Source: Rhodocyclaceae bacterium
Lineage (GTDB): Bacteria; Pseudomonadota; Gammaproteobacteria; Burkholderiales; Rhodocyclaceae
Direction of reading: 5' to 3'
Assembly: GCA_008080565.1 (NCBI GenBank)
Contig: VIKE01000008.1
Location: 115,709-179,708, forward strand
Length of the DNA stretch: 64,000 bases
The notes beneath the pieces were generated by a model. That model did no database searches and was not told the origin of the DNA. It saw only the letters and a program-made list of their open reading frames with translations. Shown one piece after another: positions 1-9,355 of the stretch. Numbering within the stretch: position 1 is the first letter of the stretch; the number at the start of each line of letters is the position of its first letter. Made by a program: the position numbers and the translations under genes.

Positions 1-321
1 TACGGCAGCCAGGTGCCGGATGCCGCACTCAACTATGTCTGGGACAACCGCAACCCGATCGGTACCTTGCAGGACAATGCCTATACGGATCGAGCACGCA
101 TGCTGGTACTGCGCTCCGGCACTGGACAGGCTGGCACTTGGGTGCAGGAACGACGAAATATCCTGACGGATTTTCATAGGGCATTTGGCGAGATCAGTGG
201 CGAATTACGAGGACTGGCCATCGCTTCTGACACTGACAATACCGGCGAAGAAGCGCATGCCGGCTTTGCGGATTTCCGTTTTGTTGAAACGGAAGATGCC
301 TGCCCGATCACGAAAAATTGA
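1..321 (+). CDS. DUF3047-like protein, C-terminal part (5' end outside window)
   Basis: Frame open from base 1; YVWDNRNPIGTLQDNAYTDRARMLVLRSG...WVQERRNILTDFHRAFGE...IASDTDNTGEEAHAGFADFRF resembles DUF3047 proteins. Confidence 0.7.
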   Translation, partial: YGSQVPDAALNYVWDNRNPIGTLQDNAYTDRARMLVLRSGTGQAGTWVQERRNILTDFHRAFGEISGELRGLAIASDTDNTGEEAHAGFADFRFVETEDACPITKN

Positions 322-384
322 TCCGAGCTGTAAGAATTTGGGCCGGTGAACGACTAATAGAAGAAGCAAACACTTGAGGCAAAC

Positions 385-1230
385 ATGCTGGCATTCATAG
401 GCGGAACAGGAATTTACTCGATCGACGAAATTGCCGTCGTTGAGGAACTCGTTGTCGAGACACCGTTCGGCAACCCATCCGGTTCCATTGTTCGGGGCCA
501 CTGGAACGAACACGATGTACTTTTCCTGGCTCGACACGGTGCCGGACATCGGCTGCTGCCGCATGAAATCAACTACCGAGCCAATATCTTTGCCTTGAAG
601 CGCCTTGGTGCCACCCAGTTAATCAGTTTGTCGGCAGTTGGCAGTCTTGATGAAGCCATTGCGCCAGGTCATCTGGCGCTCCCCGGACAGTATTTCGACT
701 GGACGCGAGGAAAGCGGGAGGCGAGCTTCTTCGGTGCGGGTGTTGCCGGCCACATCTCGTCGGCGGAGCCGGTCTCCGGCGAACTTGTCGCCTGGATTGC
801 GCGAGCGGCAGGGAATCTGGGCCTGCCCTGCCACACGAATGTGACCTATGCCGGCGTCGAGGGGCCGCGTTTGGGCACGCGAGCGGAAAGCCATTTCCTG
901 CGCCAGGCGGGCTGCCAGATTGTCGGCATGACCAATGTGCCGGAAGCCTTCCTCGCCCGGGAAGCCCAGATCTGCTATGCCTCGATTGGCATGGTTACCG
1001 ACTACGACTGCTGGATGGACAACCCGGAAATGCACGTCAAGGCGACCGAAATCTTTGCCTTGTATGGGCAAAGCATCGGCAAGGCCATCAATCTGCTGCA
1101 ACATCTGATGCGGACGCCGCGCCCGGTTGAGGAAGTCGAAATCCGCCAGGCGCTGGCTGTTTCGATCCTGACACCGGATTCCGCGCTGACGGAACAACAG
1201 CGCCTGTGGCTTGAGATTCTCAGACGATAG
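385..1230 (+). CDS. MTAP-family purine nucleoside phosphorylase (S-methyl-5'-thioadenosine/thioinosine phosphorylase)
   Basis: IGGTGIY N-terminus, GVEGPRLGTRAE and GMTNVPEAFLAREAQICYASIGMVTDYD family motifs. Confidence 0.88.
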   Translation: MLAFIGGTGIYSIDEIAVVEELVVETPFGNPSGSIVRGHWNEHDVLFLARHGAGHRLLPHEINYRANIFALKRLGATQLISLSAVGSLDEAIAPGHLALPGQYFDWTRGKREASFFGAGVAGHISSAEPVSGELVAWIARAAGNLGLPCHTNVTYAGVEGPRLGTRAESHFLRQAGCQIVGMTNVPEAFLAREAQICYASIGMVTDYDCWMDNPEMHVKATEIFALYGQSIGKAINLLQHLMRTPRPVEEVEIRQALAVSILTPDSALTEQQRLWLEILRR

Positions 1231-1235
1231 AAGCC

Positions 1236-1934
1236 ATGAATACTCCCGCTCTCTCCATCATCATCCCCGTACTAAACGAAGCCAACGGCATCGTTCAAGT
1301 GCTCGAACGTCTGCAGGATTTTCGCAGCCAAGGTGCTGAGGTCATTGTGGTCGATGGCGGGAGTGCCGATGGCACGGCAGAGCGTGCCCGCACCCTGGCT
1401 GATTGTGTGACGACTTCCCTGCGTGGCAGAGGTCTGCAGATGAATGTCGGGGCAGCACTGGCCAAGGGTGAAATACTCTTGTTTCTTCATGCCGACACGC
1501 TTCTGCCGCCTTCTGCGCTGGCGTTGGTCAGCGAAGCAGTCAGTAACGGAGCCTGCTGGGGTCGCTTCGACGCTCGCATTGAAGGTTCGATTAGCGGTCT
1601 TGGCATGGTGGCATTCATGATGAACTGGCGCTCACGACTGACTGGCATTGCGACCGGAGATCAAGCCATATTCGTTACGCGCGAGGCATTCCAACGCCAC
1701 GGCGGATTCCCGGCTATCCCCCTGATGGAAGACATTGTATTTTCAAACTGGATGCGAGAAGAAGGAACTCCCGCCTGCCTCTCGGAAAAAGTCACGACCT
1801 CGGGTCGGCGCTGGGAAAAGCATGGCTTGTTGCGCACCATTCTGATGATGTGGTGGCTGCGCCTGCGATTTTTCCTCGGAGCCAGCCCGAATGATCTGGC
1901 GCGAGCGTATGGATATATTCCCCATGAAACCTGA
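1236..1934 (+). CDS. TIGR04283-type glycosyltransferase family 2
   Basis: SIIIPVLNEANGI, VDGGSADGT, GRGLQMNVGA, LHADT motifs. Confidence 0.88.
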   Translation: MNTPALSIIIPVLNEANGIVQVLERLQDFRSQGAEVIVVDGGSADGTAERARTLADCVTTSLRGRGLQMNVGAALAKGEILLFLHADTLLPPSALALVSEAVSNGACWGRFDARIEGSISGLGMVAFMMNWRSRLTGIATGDQAIFVTREAFQRHGGFPAIPLMEDIVFSNWMREEGTPACLSEKVTTSGRRWEKHGLLRTILMMWWLRLRFFLGASPNDLARAYGYIPHET

Positions 1935-2583
1935 AAACCTCCCACGTATCGAGGTAGCTATTCTGGCCAAGGCGCCGATTCCCGGGCTGGCCAAGACACG
2001 CCTGATCCCGCACCTGGGTGCTGACGGGGCGGCCGCTCTCCAACGCTGGTTATTGCAGCGTACGGTGGCTGCTGCCGTGGTCGCCGATCTTGGACCGGTC
2101 ACCCTGTGGTGCGCCCCGGACATTGACCACCCGGAGTTTGCCGTTTGCCGTGCATTTGGCACGGTGGCCTTGCGCCGCCAACCGGATGGCGACCTGGGTG
2201 AGCGCATGCATACCGCCATCGCTGCATCGTCGACGCCAGCGGGAACGCTGGTCATTGGCACTGATTGCGCGGTACTGACCCCTGGCCTGTTGCGCCAGGC
2301 AGCAGAAAGCTTGCAGCAGCTCGACGCGACGGTCGTGCCGGCCGAAGATGGCGGCTATGTCTTGATCGGGATGCGAGTAGCCGGCCGGCAGGCATTCCAC
2401 GAGGTGGAGTGGAGTACGGAGCGGGTGATGGCACAGACCCGGGCTCGCCTGATGGCCATGAATTGGCGATGGAGCGAGTTGCCTCCCCTGTGGGATGTCG
2501 ATCGCAAGGAAGACTTTGAGCGCCTGGCTGCACTCTTTCCGGATGTCTGCGCTCTTGATCTTCAGGCCGAGGCCCTCGCATGA
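1924..2583 (+). CDS. TIGR04282/DUF2064-type glycosyltransferase-like protein
   Basis: VAILAKAPIPGLAKTRLIPHLG, IGTDCAVLTPGLLRQA, AEDGGYVLIGM motifs; internal ATG at 1924 preferred over 1891. Confidence 0.82.
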   Translation: MKPENLPRIEVAILAKAPIPGLAKTRLIPHLGADGAAALQRWLLQRTVAAAVVADLGPVTLWCAPDIDHPEFAVCRAFGTVALRRQPDGDLGERMHTAIAASSTPAGTLVIGTDCAVLTPGLLRQAAESLQQLDATVVPAEDGGYVLIGMRVAGRQAFHEVEWSTERVMAQTRARLMAMNWRWSELPPLWDVDRKEDFERLAALFPDVCALDLQAEALA

Positions 2584-3722
2584 AACATTTGGTGCTGGCC
2601 GGCGGTGGTCATGCCCACCTGCATGTTCTGAAGGCCCTGGCTGCAGATCCCTGGCTGAACGTTCAGGTCACGCTGATTTCGCCCTACGCCCGGCAGATCT
2701 ATTCCGGCATGCTGCCGGGGTGGATGGCGGGTCATTACCGCCTGGATCAATGTGCCGCAGCCCTCGAACCGCTGCTCAAGGCAGCAAAGGTCCGTTTCAT
2801 CCAGGATAGCGTGAGCGGCATCAATGCCAAACGGCGGGTCATTCAAACCTTGCATTCCGGAGACATCACCTACGATGCGCTGTCATTGGATACCGGTGCC
2901 CAGGTCGATGCCTCCTGTCTGGCCGCCACCGGCGCCAAGCTGCTGACAATCCGCCCTATCGAGAGTTTTGTGGTGGACTGGATGCGGCAGGTCGAGCTTT
3001 TTAAGCAAATGGGAAAAGCCAGTCTCGCGGTCGTTGGCGGTGGTGCCGCCGGTGTCGAACTGGCGCTGGCAGCCCGTTATCGCCTGGGCCTCGAACTGGG
3101 TGCGAATAACGTCCAGGTGATACTGATTGCCGGATCGGGTCTACTGCCGGGGCATGGCCCCAGTATCGTCAGGCAAGTCACCGACACCCTGGCGCGTCGC
3201 CGGATCGAGGTCATTAGCGGATATGCGGCGGGATGTTCATCAGGCCTTCAGTTGAGCGACGGCACAACCATTCCAGTCGAGTGCGTCATCGCCGCCACCG
3301 GGGTCAAGCCGGCGGCATGGCTGGCAGAATCCAGACTGGCGTTGGCGCAAGACGGCTTCATTGCGGTGCAGGATGGTCAGCAAAGCGTCTCGCACCCAGA
3401 GGTCTTTGCTGCCGGCGATGTGGCATCACGCATCGACTCGCCGCATGCCAAGTCCGGCGTTTATGCCGTGCGTGCCGGCCCCGTCCTGGCTAGCAACCTG
3501 CATCGCATGCTGATGGGCCTCGCACCGCTGAGTTACCAACCGCAGAAGCGCAGCCTCTACTTGCTGGCCACCGGCCCCAAGGAGGCCATCATGTCCTGGG
3601 GCGGACTCTCGGCCGGTGGCAGCTGGGCCTGGAAATGGAAGGATTGGATCGACCGGCGCTTCATGAGGCAGTACGATCTGGCCCCGGAGACCGGAATGGG
3701 AGGAAAACGTGAGTCTGCTTAA
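2580..3722 (+). CDS. FAD-dependent oxidoreductase related to the N-terminal domain of SelD fusions
   Basis: LVLAGGGHAHLHVLKAL start, VVGGGAAGVELALA, AAGDVA FAD/NAD motifs. Confidence 0.82.
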   Translation: MKHLVLAGGGHAHLHVLKALAADPWLNVQVTLISPYARQIYSGMLPGWMAGHYRLDQCAAALEPLLKAAKVRFIQDSVSGINAKRRVIQTLHSGDITYDALSLDTGAQVDASCLAATGAKLLTIRPIESFVVDWMRQVELFKQMGKASLAVVGGGAAGVELALAARYRLGLELGANNVQVILIAGSGLLPGHGPSIVRQVTDTLARRRIEVISGYAAGCSSGLQLSDGTTIPVECVIAATGVKPAAWLAESRLALAQDGFIAVQDGQQSVSHPEVFAAGDVASRIDSPHAKSGVYAVRAGPVLASNLHRMLMGLAPLSYQPQKRSLYLLATGPKEAIMSWGGLSAGGSWAWKWKDWIDRRFMRQYDLAPETGMGGKRESA

Positions 3723-4605
3723 TGAAATCGGTCAGCTTTTCGGTGGTCAGGGGGCAAGGCGGGGCAATTACCAGGAAGACCTGTTACGCAGCCTGCTCGT
3801 TATGGCCTGGATGGTCGAGGCACGTGACCCCTATACCGGTGGCCATTTGTGGCGGGTTTCCCGGTTTTCACGCCTGCTGGCCAGCGAACTCGATTTGCCG
3901 GACAGTGATGTGGCGCGCATCAGCTTGGGCGGCTTCCTGCACGACCTCGGCAAGGTGGGCGTCCCGGATCAGATCCTGAACAAGAAAGACCGCCTCACCG
4001 ATGAAGAGTACGAAGTCATCAAAACTCATCCGGATGTCGGCTGGCGGATGCTGGCCGGGCACCCGTTGGCAAGGCTCGCCGAGACGGCAATCCGGGCACA
4101 CCATGAAATGCCGAACGGCAAGGGCTACCCGCGGGGTCTGGCCGGCTTGGATATTCCGCTCGATGCGCGCATTGTCGGCATCTGCGACGCCTTTGACGCA
4201 ATGACCAGTACCCGGCCCTATCGACGCGGCATGCCCATCGAGAAAGCACTGGCGATCATTGAGGAGAATCTTGGTGCTCAGTTCGATCAGGCTTTTGGCG
4301 AACGCTTTGTGGCGCTGGGCAAGGCAGGCGCGCTGCACCATATTGTTGGTCACAGTGATGAAGGTATTCCGCTACACGAATGCATGATGTGCGGTCCGAC
4401 GCTGGTCCTGCGCAAGGGGCAACAGACGGGCGATCATGTGTATTGCCGCAGTTGTACCGGCGAATATGTGACCACGCTGGAAGCCGGACAGTTGGTTACC
4501 AAACCCACCGGCAAGATGGGTAAGCCTCAGGACGTGGAACCGGAGGCCGATAACGAATTGATCAGTCGCCTGGTCCGTGAATCCGCTCATGCCCTCCTGG
4601 CATGA
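3709..4605 (+). CDS. HD-GYP domain phosphohydrolase
   Basis: GGHLWRVSRFSRLLA, LHDLGKVGVPDQILNK, HHEMPNGKGYPRGL; GTG start; C-terminal CxxC pairs. Confidence 0.9.
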   Translation: MSLLNEIGQLFGGQGARRGNYQEDLLRSLLVMAWMVEARDPYTGGHLWRVSRFSRLLASELDLPDSDVARISLGGFLHDLGKVGVPDQILNKKDRLTDEEYEVIKTHPDVGWRMLAGHPLARLAETAIRAHHEMPNGKGYPRGLAGLDIPLDARIVGICDAFDAMTSTRPYRRGMPIEKALAIIEENLGAQFDQAFGERFVALGKAGALHHIVGHSDEGIPLHECMMCGPTLVLRKGQQTGDHVYCRSCTGEYVTTLEAGQLVTKPTGKMGKPQDVEPEADNELISRLVRESAHALLA

Positions 4606-4621
4606 ATAAGATGGCATCTTT

Positions 4622-4858
4622 ATGGCATTTTTAAGCACACTCTTTCAAACGGCCTGTCAGCGTTCCATCGTTCAAGCAGCGATCAAGGTGGCCATTGTGG
4701 TTGGCACAATATTGAACCTGATCAACCAGGGTGGCCGGCTGCTTGATGGTCTACCGCTCTCCTGGTTTCATGTCGGCCTGAACTATCTGGTGCCTTATTG
4801 CGTATCCAGTTATAGCGCCGCGCGCAACGAAATGCGCCGCAGAGAGGAAAATGCATGA
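4622..4858 (+). CDS. NrtS-like small membrane protein
   Basis: 78 aa; IKVAIVVGTILNLINQGG...NYLVPYCVSSYSAARNE. Confidence 0.65.
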   Translation: MAFLSTLFQTACQRSIVQAAIKVAIVVGTILNLINQGGRLLDGLPLSWFHVGLNYLVPYCVSSYSAARNEMRRREENA

Positions 4859-5454
4859 ATGCAGTCGTGAACCTTTTGATTGACGATGGGTATCTGGACG
4901 AAATCCGTCGTGACATGATCAAGTTCGCCCATCTGCAACTGCGAGATGAGGCACAGGCTGAGGATGTGGTACAGGAAGCACTGGTGGCTGCTCTCGATAA
5001 CACCAGGGAATTTGCCGGTCGATCAGCGGTGAAAACCTGGATTTTCGCCATCCTGAAAAACAAGATCGTCGATCTGATCCGCCAGCAAGCCCGCACCACC
5101 AACGTCTCCGCGCTGTCGGCTGAAGAAGAAAGTCTGGATCAGGCATTCGAATCTCTGTTCAAGACCAATGCCCATTGGTCGCCGGGGGCACGGCCGAGCA
5201 ACTGGGGCGATCCGGAAGAGTCGCTACGCGAACAACGTTTCTGGGAGGTCTTTGATGCCTGTCTCAAGCACCTGCCGGAAAACACGGCCCGCGTCTTCAT
5301 GATGCGCGAATTCCTTGATTTCGAGACAGCCGAGGTTTGCCAGGAGTTGAGTCTCACGACAAGCAACTGCAATGTCATCTTGCACCGGGCGCGCAACGGA
5401 TTGCGGCGCTGTTTGGAATCAAACTGGTTTTCTGCTGGAGAGCAGCCATGCTGA
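4855..5454 (+). CDS. sigma-70 family RNA polymerase sigma factor (ECF-like)
   Basis: Region 2 AQAEDVVQEALVAAL..KTWIFAILKNKIVDLIR; region 4 LPENTARVFMMREFLDFETAEVCQELSLTTSNCNVILHRARNGLR. Confidence 0.9.
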   Translation: MNAVVNLLIDDGYLDEIRRDMIKFAHLQLRDEAQAEDVVQEALVAALDNTREFAGRSAVKTWIFAILKNKIVDLIRQQARTTNVSALSAEEESLDQAFESLFKTNAHWSPGARPSNWGDPEESLREQRFWEVFDACLKHLPENTARVFMMREFLDFETAEVCQELSLTTSNCNVILHRARNGLRRCLESNWFSAGEQPC

Positions 5455-5639
5455 GTTGCAAGGAAGTCACCCATTTGCTGTCCGAATCGCAGGACAGGAA
5501 ACTTACCTTGTCCGAGAAAATGCACTTGGAAATGCACCTGGCCATGTGCAAAGGGTGCACAAATTTCAAAAGTCAGATGAAATTCTTGAGAGAAGCGTGT
5601 AAACGCTATGTAAAAGCCAAGAGCAGCGTGGATGAATAG
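5448..5639 (+). CDS. zf-HC2-type anti-sigma factor
   Basis: ATG at 5448 overlaps the sigma-factor stop; MLSCKEVTHLLSESQDRKLTLSEKMHLEMHLAMCKGCTNF has an HxxxCxxC pattern. Confidence 0.75.
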   Translation: MLSCKEVTHLLSESQDRKLTLSEKMHLEMHLAMCKGCTNFKSQMKFLREACKRYVKAKSSVDE

Positions 5640-6211
5640 GCTGATAAAACTTGATTGACGCAAATTTTGGGTTGTTCGGTGAGGATAACTCTATATATTT
5701 AGCCACTACCTTCGCGAGGATTTACAGTCGAATGGCAGTTAACGGGCTTATTGCGACTGAAATGCTCACAAAGTAGAACGTTGAAGCCCTAGTTTCACGA
5801 AAAATGGCCCAACTCCAGAAAATATTGGCTTTCACAATCACTCCAGAATCGACGATCGTCATCTCAGGAGACATTAATCATCCCCGAAAATCCCCCCTCA
5901 ATTTCCTGGGCGGGATTTTTCTACAGCGTCGTTAGGAAAGGCAGAGGACTTGCCCGTAAGTTGTCTGCTGTAACGACTGCTGCAATCAGATACCTGCAGT
6001 TGAATCTGGAACACGCCGAATGACGGTAATGCACTGAGTACGCATTCGCCGAATAAGGAAGCTGCCGTTCGCCGAACTTTGGCACTGACCGGCAGGTATC
6101 CGGCCCATTGCTGAACGCCACGGAGCATCTACTGAATGGCGGCATTGGCCGAGGACTTGCCAGTGGACAGACGCCTGCTACGCCAGTTGTACTTTGTTTC
6201 CCGCCAGTTAA

Positions 6212-6815
6212 ATCACCCCCGGCAAAGCCGGGGGCCTATCACTGGGGCGCCTCAAAGGCGCTGGTAATTCAGGAGCCGCCCAAGGCGGCTACACCCCTAA
6301 TTTCACTTGGTCGTAGCGTTCATCTTCGTCTTCCTGATTACGGATGTAGGCTCTCACCATCGCCTCGCCCAACCCGACCGTCGAGACAAAATAGCCCCGC
6401 GCCCAAAACACTTCACCCGTAAAGTTTCGGGCTCGCCCTCCAAAATTTCTCGCTATCGCAATCGCGCTTTTGCCCTTGAGAAAACCGACCACATTCGACA
6501 CCGCAAACTTTGGTGGAATGCTGATGCAGATATGCACGTGGTCGCCCATCAGATGCCCCTCAACAATCTGCGACTCCTTTTGCTTCGCCAACTCGCGAAA
6601 TATCTCTCCAAGGTGCGGACGCAGCGCGCCAAATATCCGTTTCTTCCGCTTCTTCGGTATGAACACCACGTGATACTTACAGTCCCAGCGACTGTGGCTC
6701 AGGCTCTGATAATCTTGCATCGTGAATCTCCTTCTCTTGGTCGAGACAGAAGACTCACAACGACCGACGTATAGGTCAAACCTGGGTGAGTCCCCCGGCA
6801 GAGCCGGGGGATTAC
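6212..6815 (-). mobile_element. IS200/IS605-family element
   Basis: Y1 transposase ORF bounded by near-identical hairpins CCCCCGGCAAAGCCGGGGG (6216-6234) and CCCCCGGCAGAGCCGGGGG (6792-6810), with two further hairpins at 6247-6261 and 6274-6290. Confidence 0.78.
6289..6720 (-). CDS. tnpA: IS200/IS605-family transposase (Y1 HUH)
   Basis: CKYHVVFIPKKRKK, EGHLMGDHVHICISIPPK (HVH = HUH), NVVGFLKGKSA, YIRNQE. Confidence 0.93.
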   Translation of the reverse strand: MQDYQSLSHSRWDCKYHVVFIPKKRKKRIFGALRPHLGEIFRELAKQKESQIVEGHLMGDHVHICISIPPKFAVSNVVGFLKGKSAIAIARNFGGRARNFTGEVFWARGYFVSTVGLGEAMVRAYIRNQEDEDERYDQVKLGV

Positions 6816-6927
6816 CTCAATGATTTAGTCCCAAACAATGTGAACGGCAGACCAAGGCACGCAGGAGCCAACCTAGTCAAGGCTGACCTGCAGCAAACTG
6901 AGTGGTTGGCCTCTAGGCATGAAATTA

Positions 6928-8151
6928 TCAGCCACGATCCGATGGTGAAAAACCATCACGCGTTGGAAAATCCGCCATCGGAACGTCCGTCCGCCACGTC
7001 CACACCATCGTTTTTTCCGCTCTGATCGCCTTCTCTTTCGCATCCCGTTCTCCGGGAGCCATAAAGGGGCTCACCACATGTAGCGGCACCGGTGACGGCC
7101 CGGCATCCAGTAGTAGCGCGTTCGGAAATGGCGCGGCACTGCGGGCATCGTAGCGTAGCGGCTTGATGAAGCGACGCTGCTGCGCGACCAGGGCACCAAT
7201 CAGTGGAAGTTCATGCACACCCTCGATCGGTATCCACTGCTCGCTGGTCAGCATCAGGCTTACCGAATCAATCTCGTAGGTGTGTTCACGGCGGGCACAG
7301 ATCAGTGCGGCCATGACCAGCCTCACCGAGTGGCGAATGTCGGCATCGCGGGCCTCGAACAGTGGGGCGAAGACCCGTTCTATGCGTTCCCACGTACGGC
7401 CGGCGATCAGTAAGGGCGCATCCGGCATGTGGCGAATCCAGACCCGGTGCCCCTGGGCTGTTGCCTCGCTGGCCTTGTATTCGCCGATGACAACGGCCAG
7501 CGGCGCCTGGCCGTCGCGCGGGCCCAGCACCGCCAACTTCTCGCGGCGACGCTGGGCGGCTTCGGCCTTGCCGGACTCGCTGAAGGGCTCAGGGAGATAC
7601 AGGCGCTCGGCCAGTGGCACGCCCTTGACCGTGATTTCCTCGGCTGCCTCCAGAAGGTATTTACGCAGCACTCCCTGGTTACGCTTGCCGGCCATAGCCG
7701 GGCTCCAGCGGTTGAAGCCGGCGCGCTCGAACAGGAAGTGCATCAAGGCACGTAGCGACATGCGCCGCTGCGGCACGCCCACCTCTGCCACTTCCTGTGT
7801 TTCACCGCGCGGCACGCTGTGCCCGATCACCCGCATCCACGGAAAATCCACGCGCAGTTCGACCCGTCCCGGTTCAGTTTCCAGCACCACTTCGCCCAGC
7901 AGTTCACCGAGGCCCGATTGCCGGGCTTCCGGCTCGTAGGAAGGACAACCGGGATGGTGGGCGCTGCCGCTGTCCGGCATGCGTTTGACCACGAACAGGC
8001 TGTGGCGCGCCACATACATTTCCACCCCACCCGGCATGCACAAACAGCGTGGCCGTTCGAGGGTGTCATGAACCTGGGCCAAAGCGTCCTGCAACTGCGG
8101 ATCATCAGCGCCGATGACGCGGCCCTTAATGACAAAGCGCTGGAGGTCCAT
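6928..8151 (-). CDS. DUF1173-family protein (ICE-associated)
   Basis: MDLQRFVIKGRVIG...CLCMPGGVEMYVARHSLFVVKRMPDSGSAHHPGCPSYEP; start re-assigned to the ATG at 8151. Confidence 0.72.
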   Translation of the reverse strand: MDLQRFVIKGRVIGADDPQLQDALAQVHDTLERPRCLCMPGGVEMYVARHSLFVVKRMPDSGSAHHPGCPSYEPEARQSGLGELLGEVVLETEPGRVELRVDFPWMRVIGHSVPRGETQEVAEVGVPQRRMSLRALMHFLFERAGFNRWSPAMAGKRNQGVLRKYLLEAAEEITVKGVPLAERLYLPEPFSESGKAEAAQRRREKLAVLGPRDGQAPLAVVIGEYKASEATAQGHRVWIRHMPDAPLLIAGRTWERIERVFAPLFEARDADIRHSVRLVMAALICARREHTYEIDSVSLMLTSEQWIPIEGVHELPLIGALVAQQRRFIKPLRYDARSAAPFPNALLLDAGPSPVPLHVVSPFMAPGERDAKEKAIRAEKTMVWTWRTDVPMADFPTRDGFSPSDRG

Positions 8152-8167
8152 GGCGGTCAGACCTGAC

Positions 8168-9121
8168 TTAAACCAGTTCGTCGAGCAGTTCAGCCAGTGT
8201 CGGCTTCGGCCTGGGTAGCAGTTCCCGCACCGCGCTGCGCTCGCCGATACCCAGGATGGCGCCAACCTGATCCTCGTCGGCACCCCGCTCATACATCCGC
8301 GACATCACTGTCAGACGTGCCGACTGGGCGCTCAGGCCCTTGAGTTCGGCGTAGCGGAACAACTTGCGGTAAATCTCCAGCAGAGCCCGACAAACAAAGC
8401 GATTCTGCCCTGGCTCGCCGTTATTTGAAGCAATTCGGTAGGGTTCGCCGCTGGGCGACAGAAACAAGCGGCTGTCCGCACGTAACCCGCGGTAGCAATC
8501 TGACGCCCCGACGCCATGCCCGCACTCGCAGCGCTCTCGAAAATAGGCCGTCAGCGCCTCATCGAGCCGGCAACTACTGAAATAGAGTGGCCTCAATTTG
8601 CCGTTGATCGCCGCCTCGGCACGCAATTCCGATTCACGGCACACACTGCCGTCGGCATGCAGGTAGTCGCGCACCTCAAGCCGGGCGATTTCGAGAGGGC
8701 GCAGGCCGGTGGCAAACAGCATGTAGTAGAGGGCAAGGTCGTGCCAGGTGCGACTGGTACGGCCCTTGATGCGCACCGCGCCCTGGGCTACCTCTGCCGC
8801 TGACAATACGCGCGCCGGGCGGGAACCGACCGGCGGCAGCGGCTCAAATCCCCCCAGCGCGACCAGGATGGCCTCGCGATGCAGGCGCAGCCGGCGCACA
8901 AATGCGGCCCCCTCTTCCTTGAGACCGTCCACGCCCACGACCTGGGTGAGTTGGACGGCAACTGACTTGATGCGCCGCTCCACCGCCGTGCGCGAAATGC
9001 CGAAGCGCACGGCTACCGTCTCGTAGGTATCGCCGCCGATGACGGCACGCAGCATCTCAACCGATTGCAATGCGTTTTCGTGGTGCTTGCTGACCTCCTG
9101 GCTGTCTTGCATGACCTGCAT
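8168..9121 (-). CDS. divergent tyrosine-recombinase/integrase-like protein
   Basis: LALYYMLFATGLRPLEIARLEVRDYL fold signature; C-terminus lacks a clear HxxR...Y box. Confidence 0.6.
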   Translation of the reverse strand: MQVMQDSQEVSKHHENALQSVEMLRAVIGGDTYETVAVRFGISRTAVERRIKSVAVQLTQVVGVDGLKEEGAAFVRRLRLHREAILVALGGFEPLPPVGSRPARVLSAAEVAQGAVRIKGRTSRTWHDLALYYMLFATGLRPLEIARLEVRDYLHADGSVCRESELRAEAAINGKLRPLYFSSCRLDEALTAYFRERCECGHGVGASDCYRGLRADSRLFLSPSGEPYRIASNNGEPGQNRFVCRALLEIYRKLFRYAELKGLSAQSARLTVMSRMYERGADEDQVGAILGIGERSAVRELLPRPKPTLAELLDELV

Positions 9122-9355
9122 CTCCCATCATCTGTCGACCGACATCTTTCCGAATACTCAAGCGCCGACGCACCCGTTGCCAGGCGAAATCGCCGGGAAA
9201 GGTGCGGGATTTCGTCATCAGATCAAGAGCCCCATGCTCGGTAGAGACTCCCTGACCGGAGACGGTATGCACGCTTTGCGCGGTGGATCGATAGCGGCCC
9301 GGTTGCGGTGCAAACAACGCCGCTACGAGCCAATCTTTCATATTTGATTCGTGAA

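Noticed and set aside
5640-6210. Possible ICE attachment site in the non-coding region before the IS element
   Set aside because: No tRNA 3' end or direct repeat was found to match any other part of the window; the ICE ends are probably outside or unrecognisable here.
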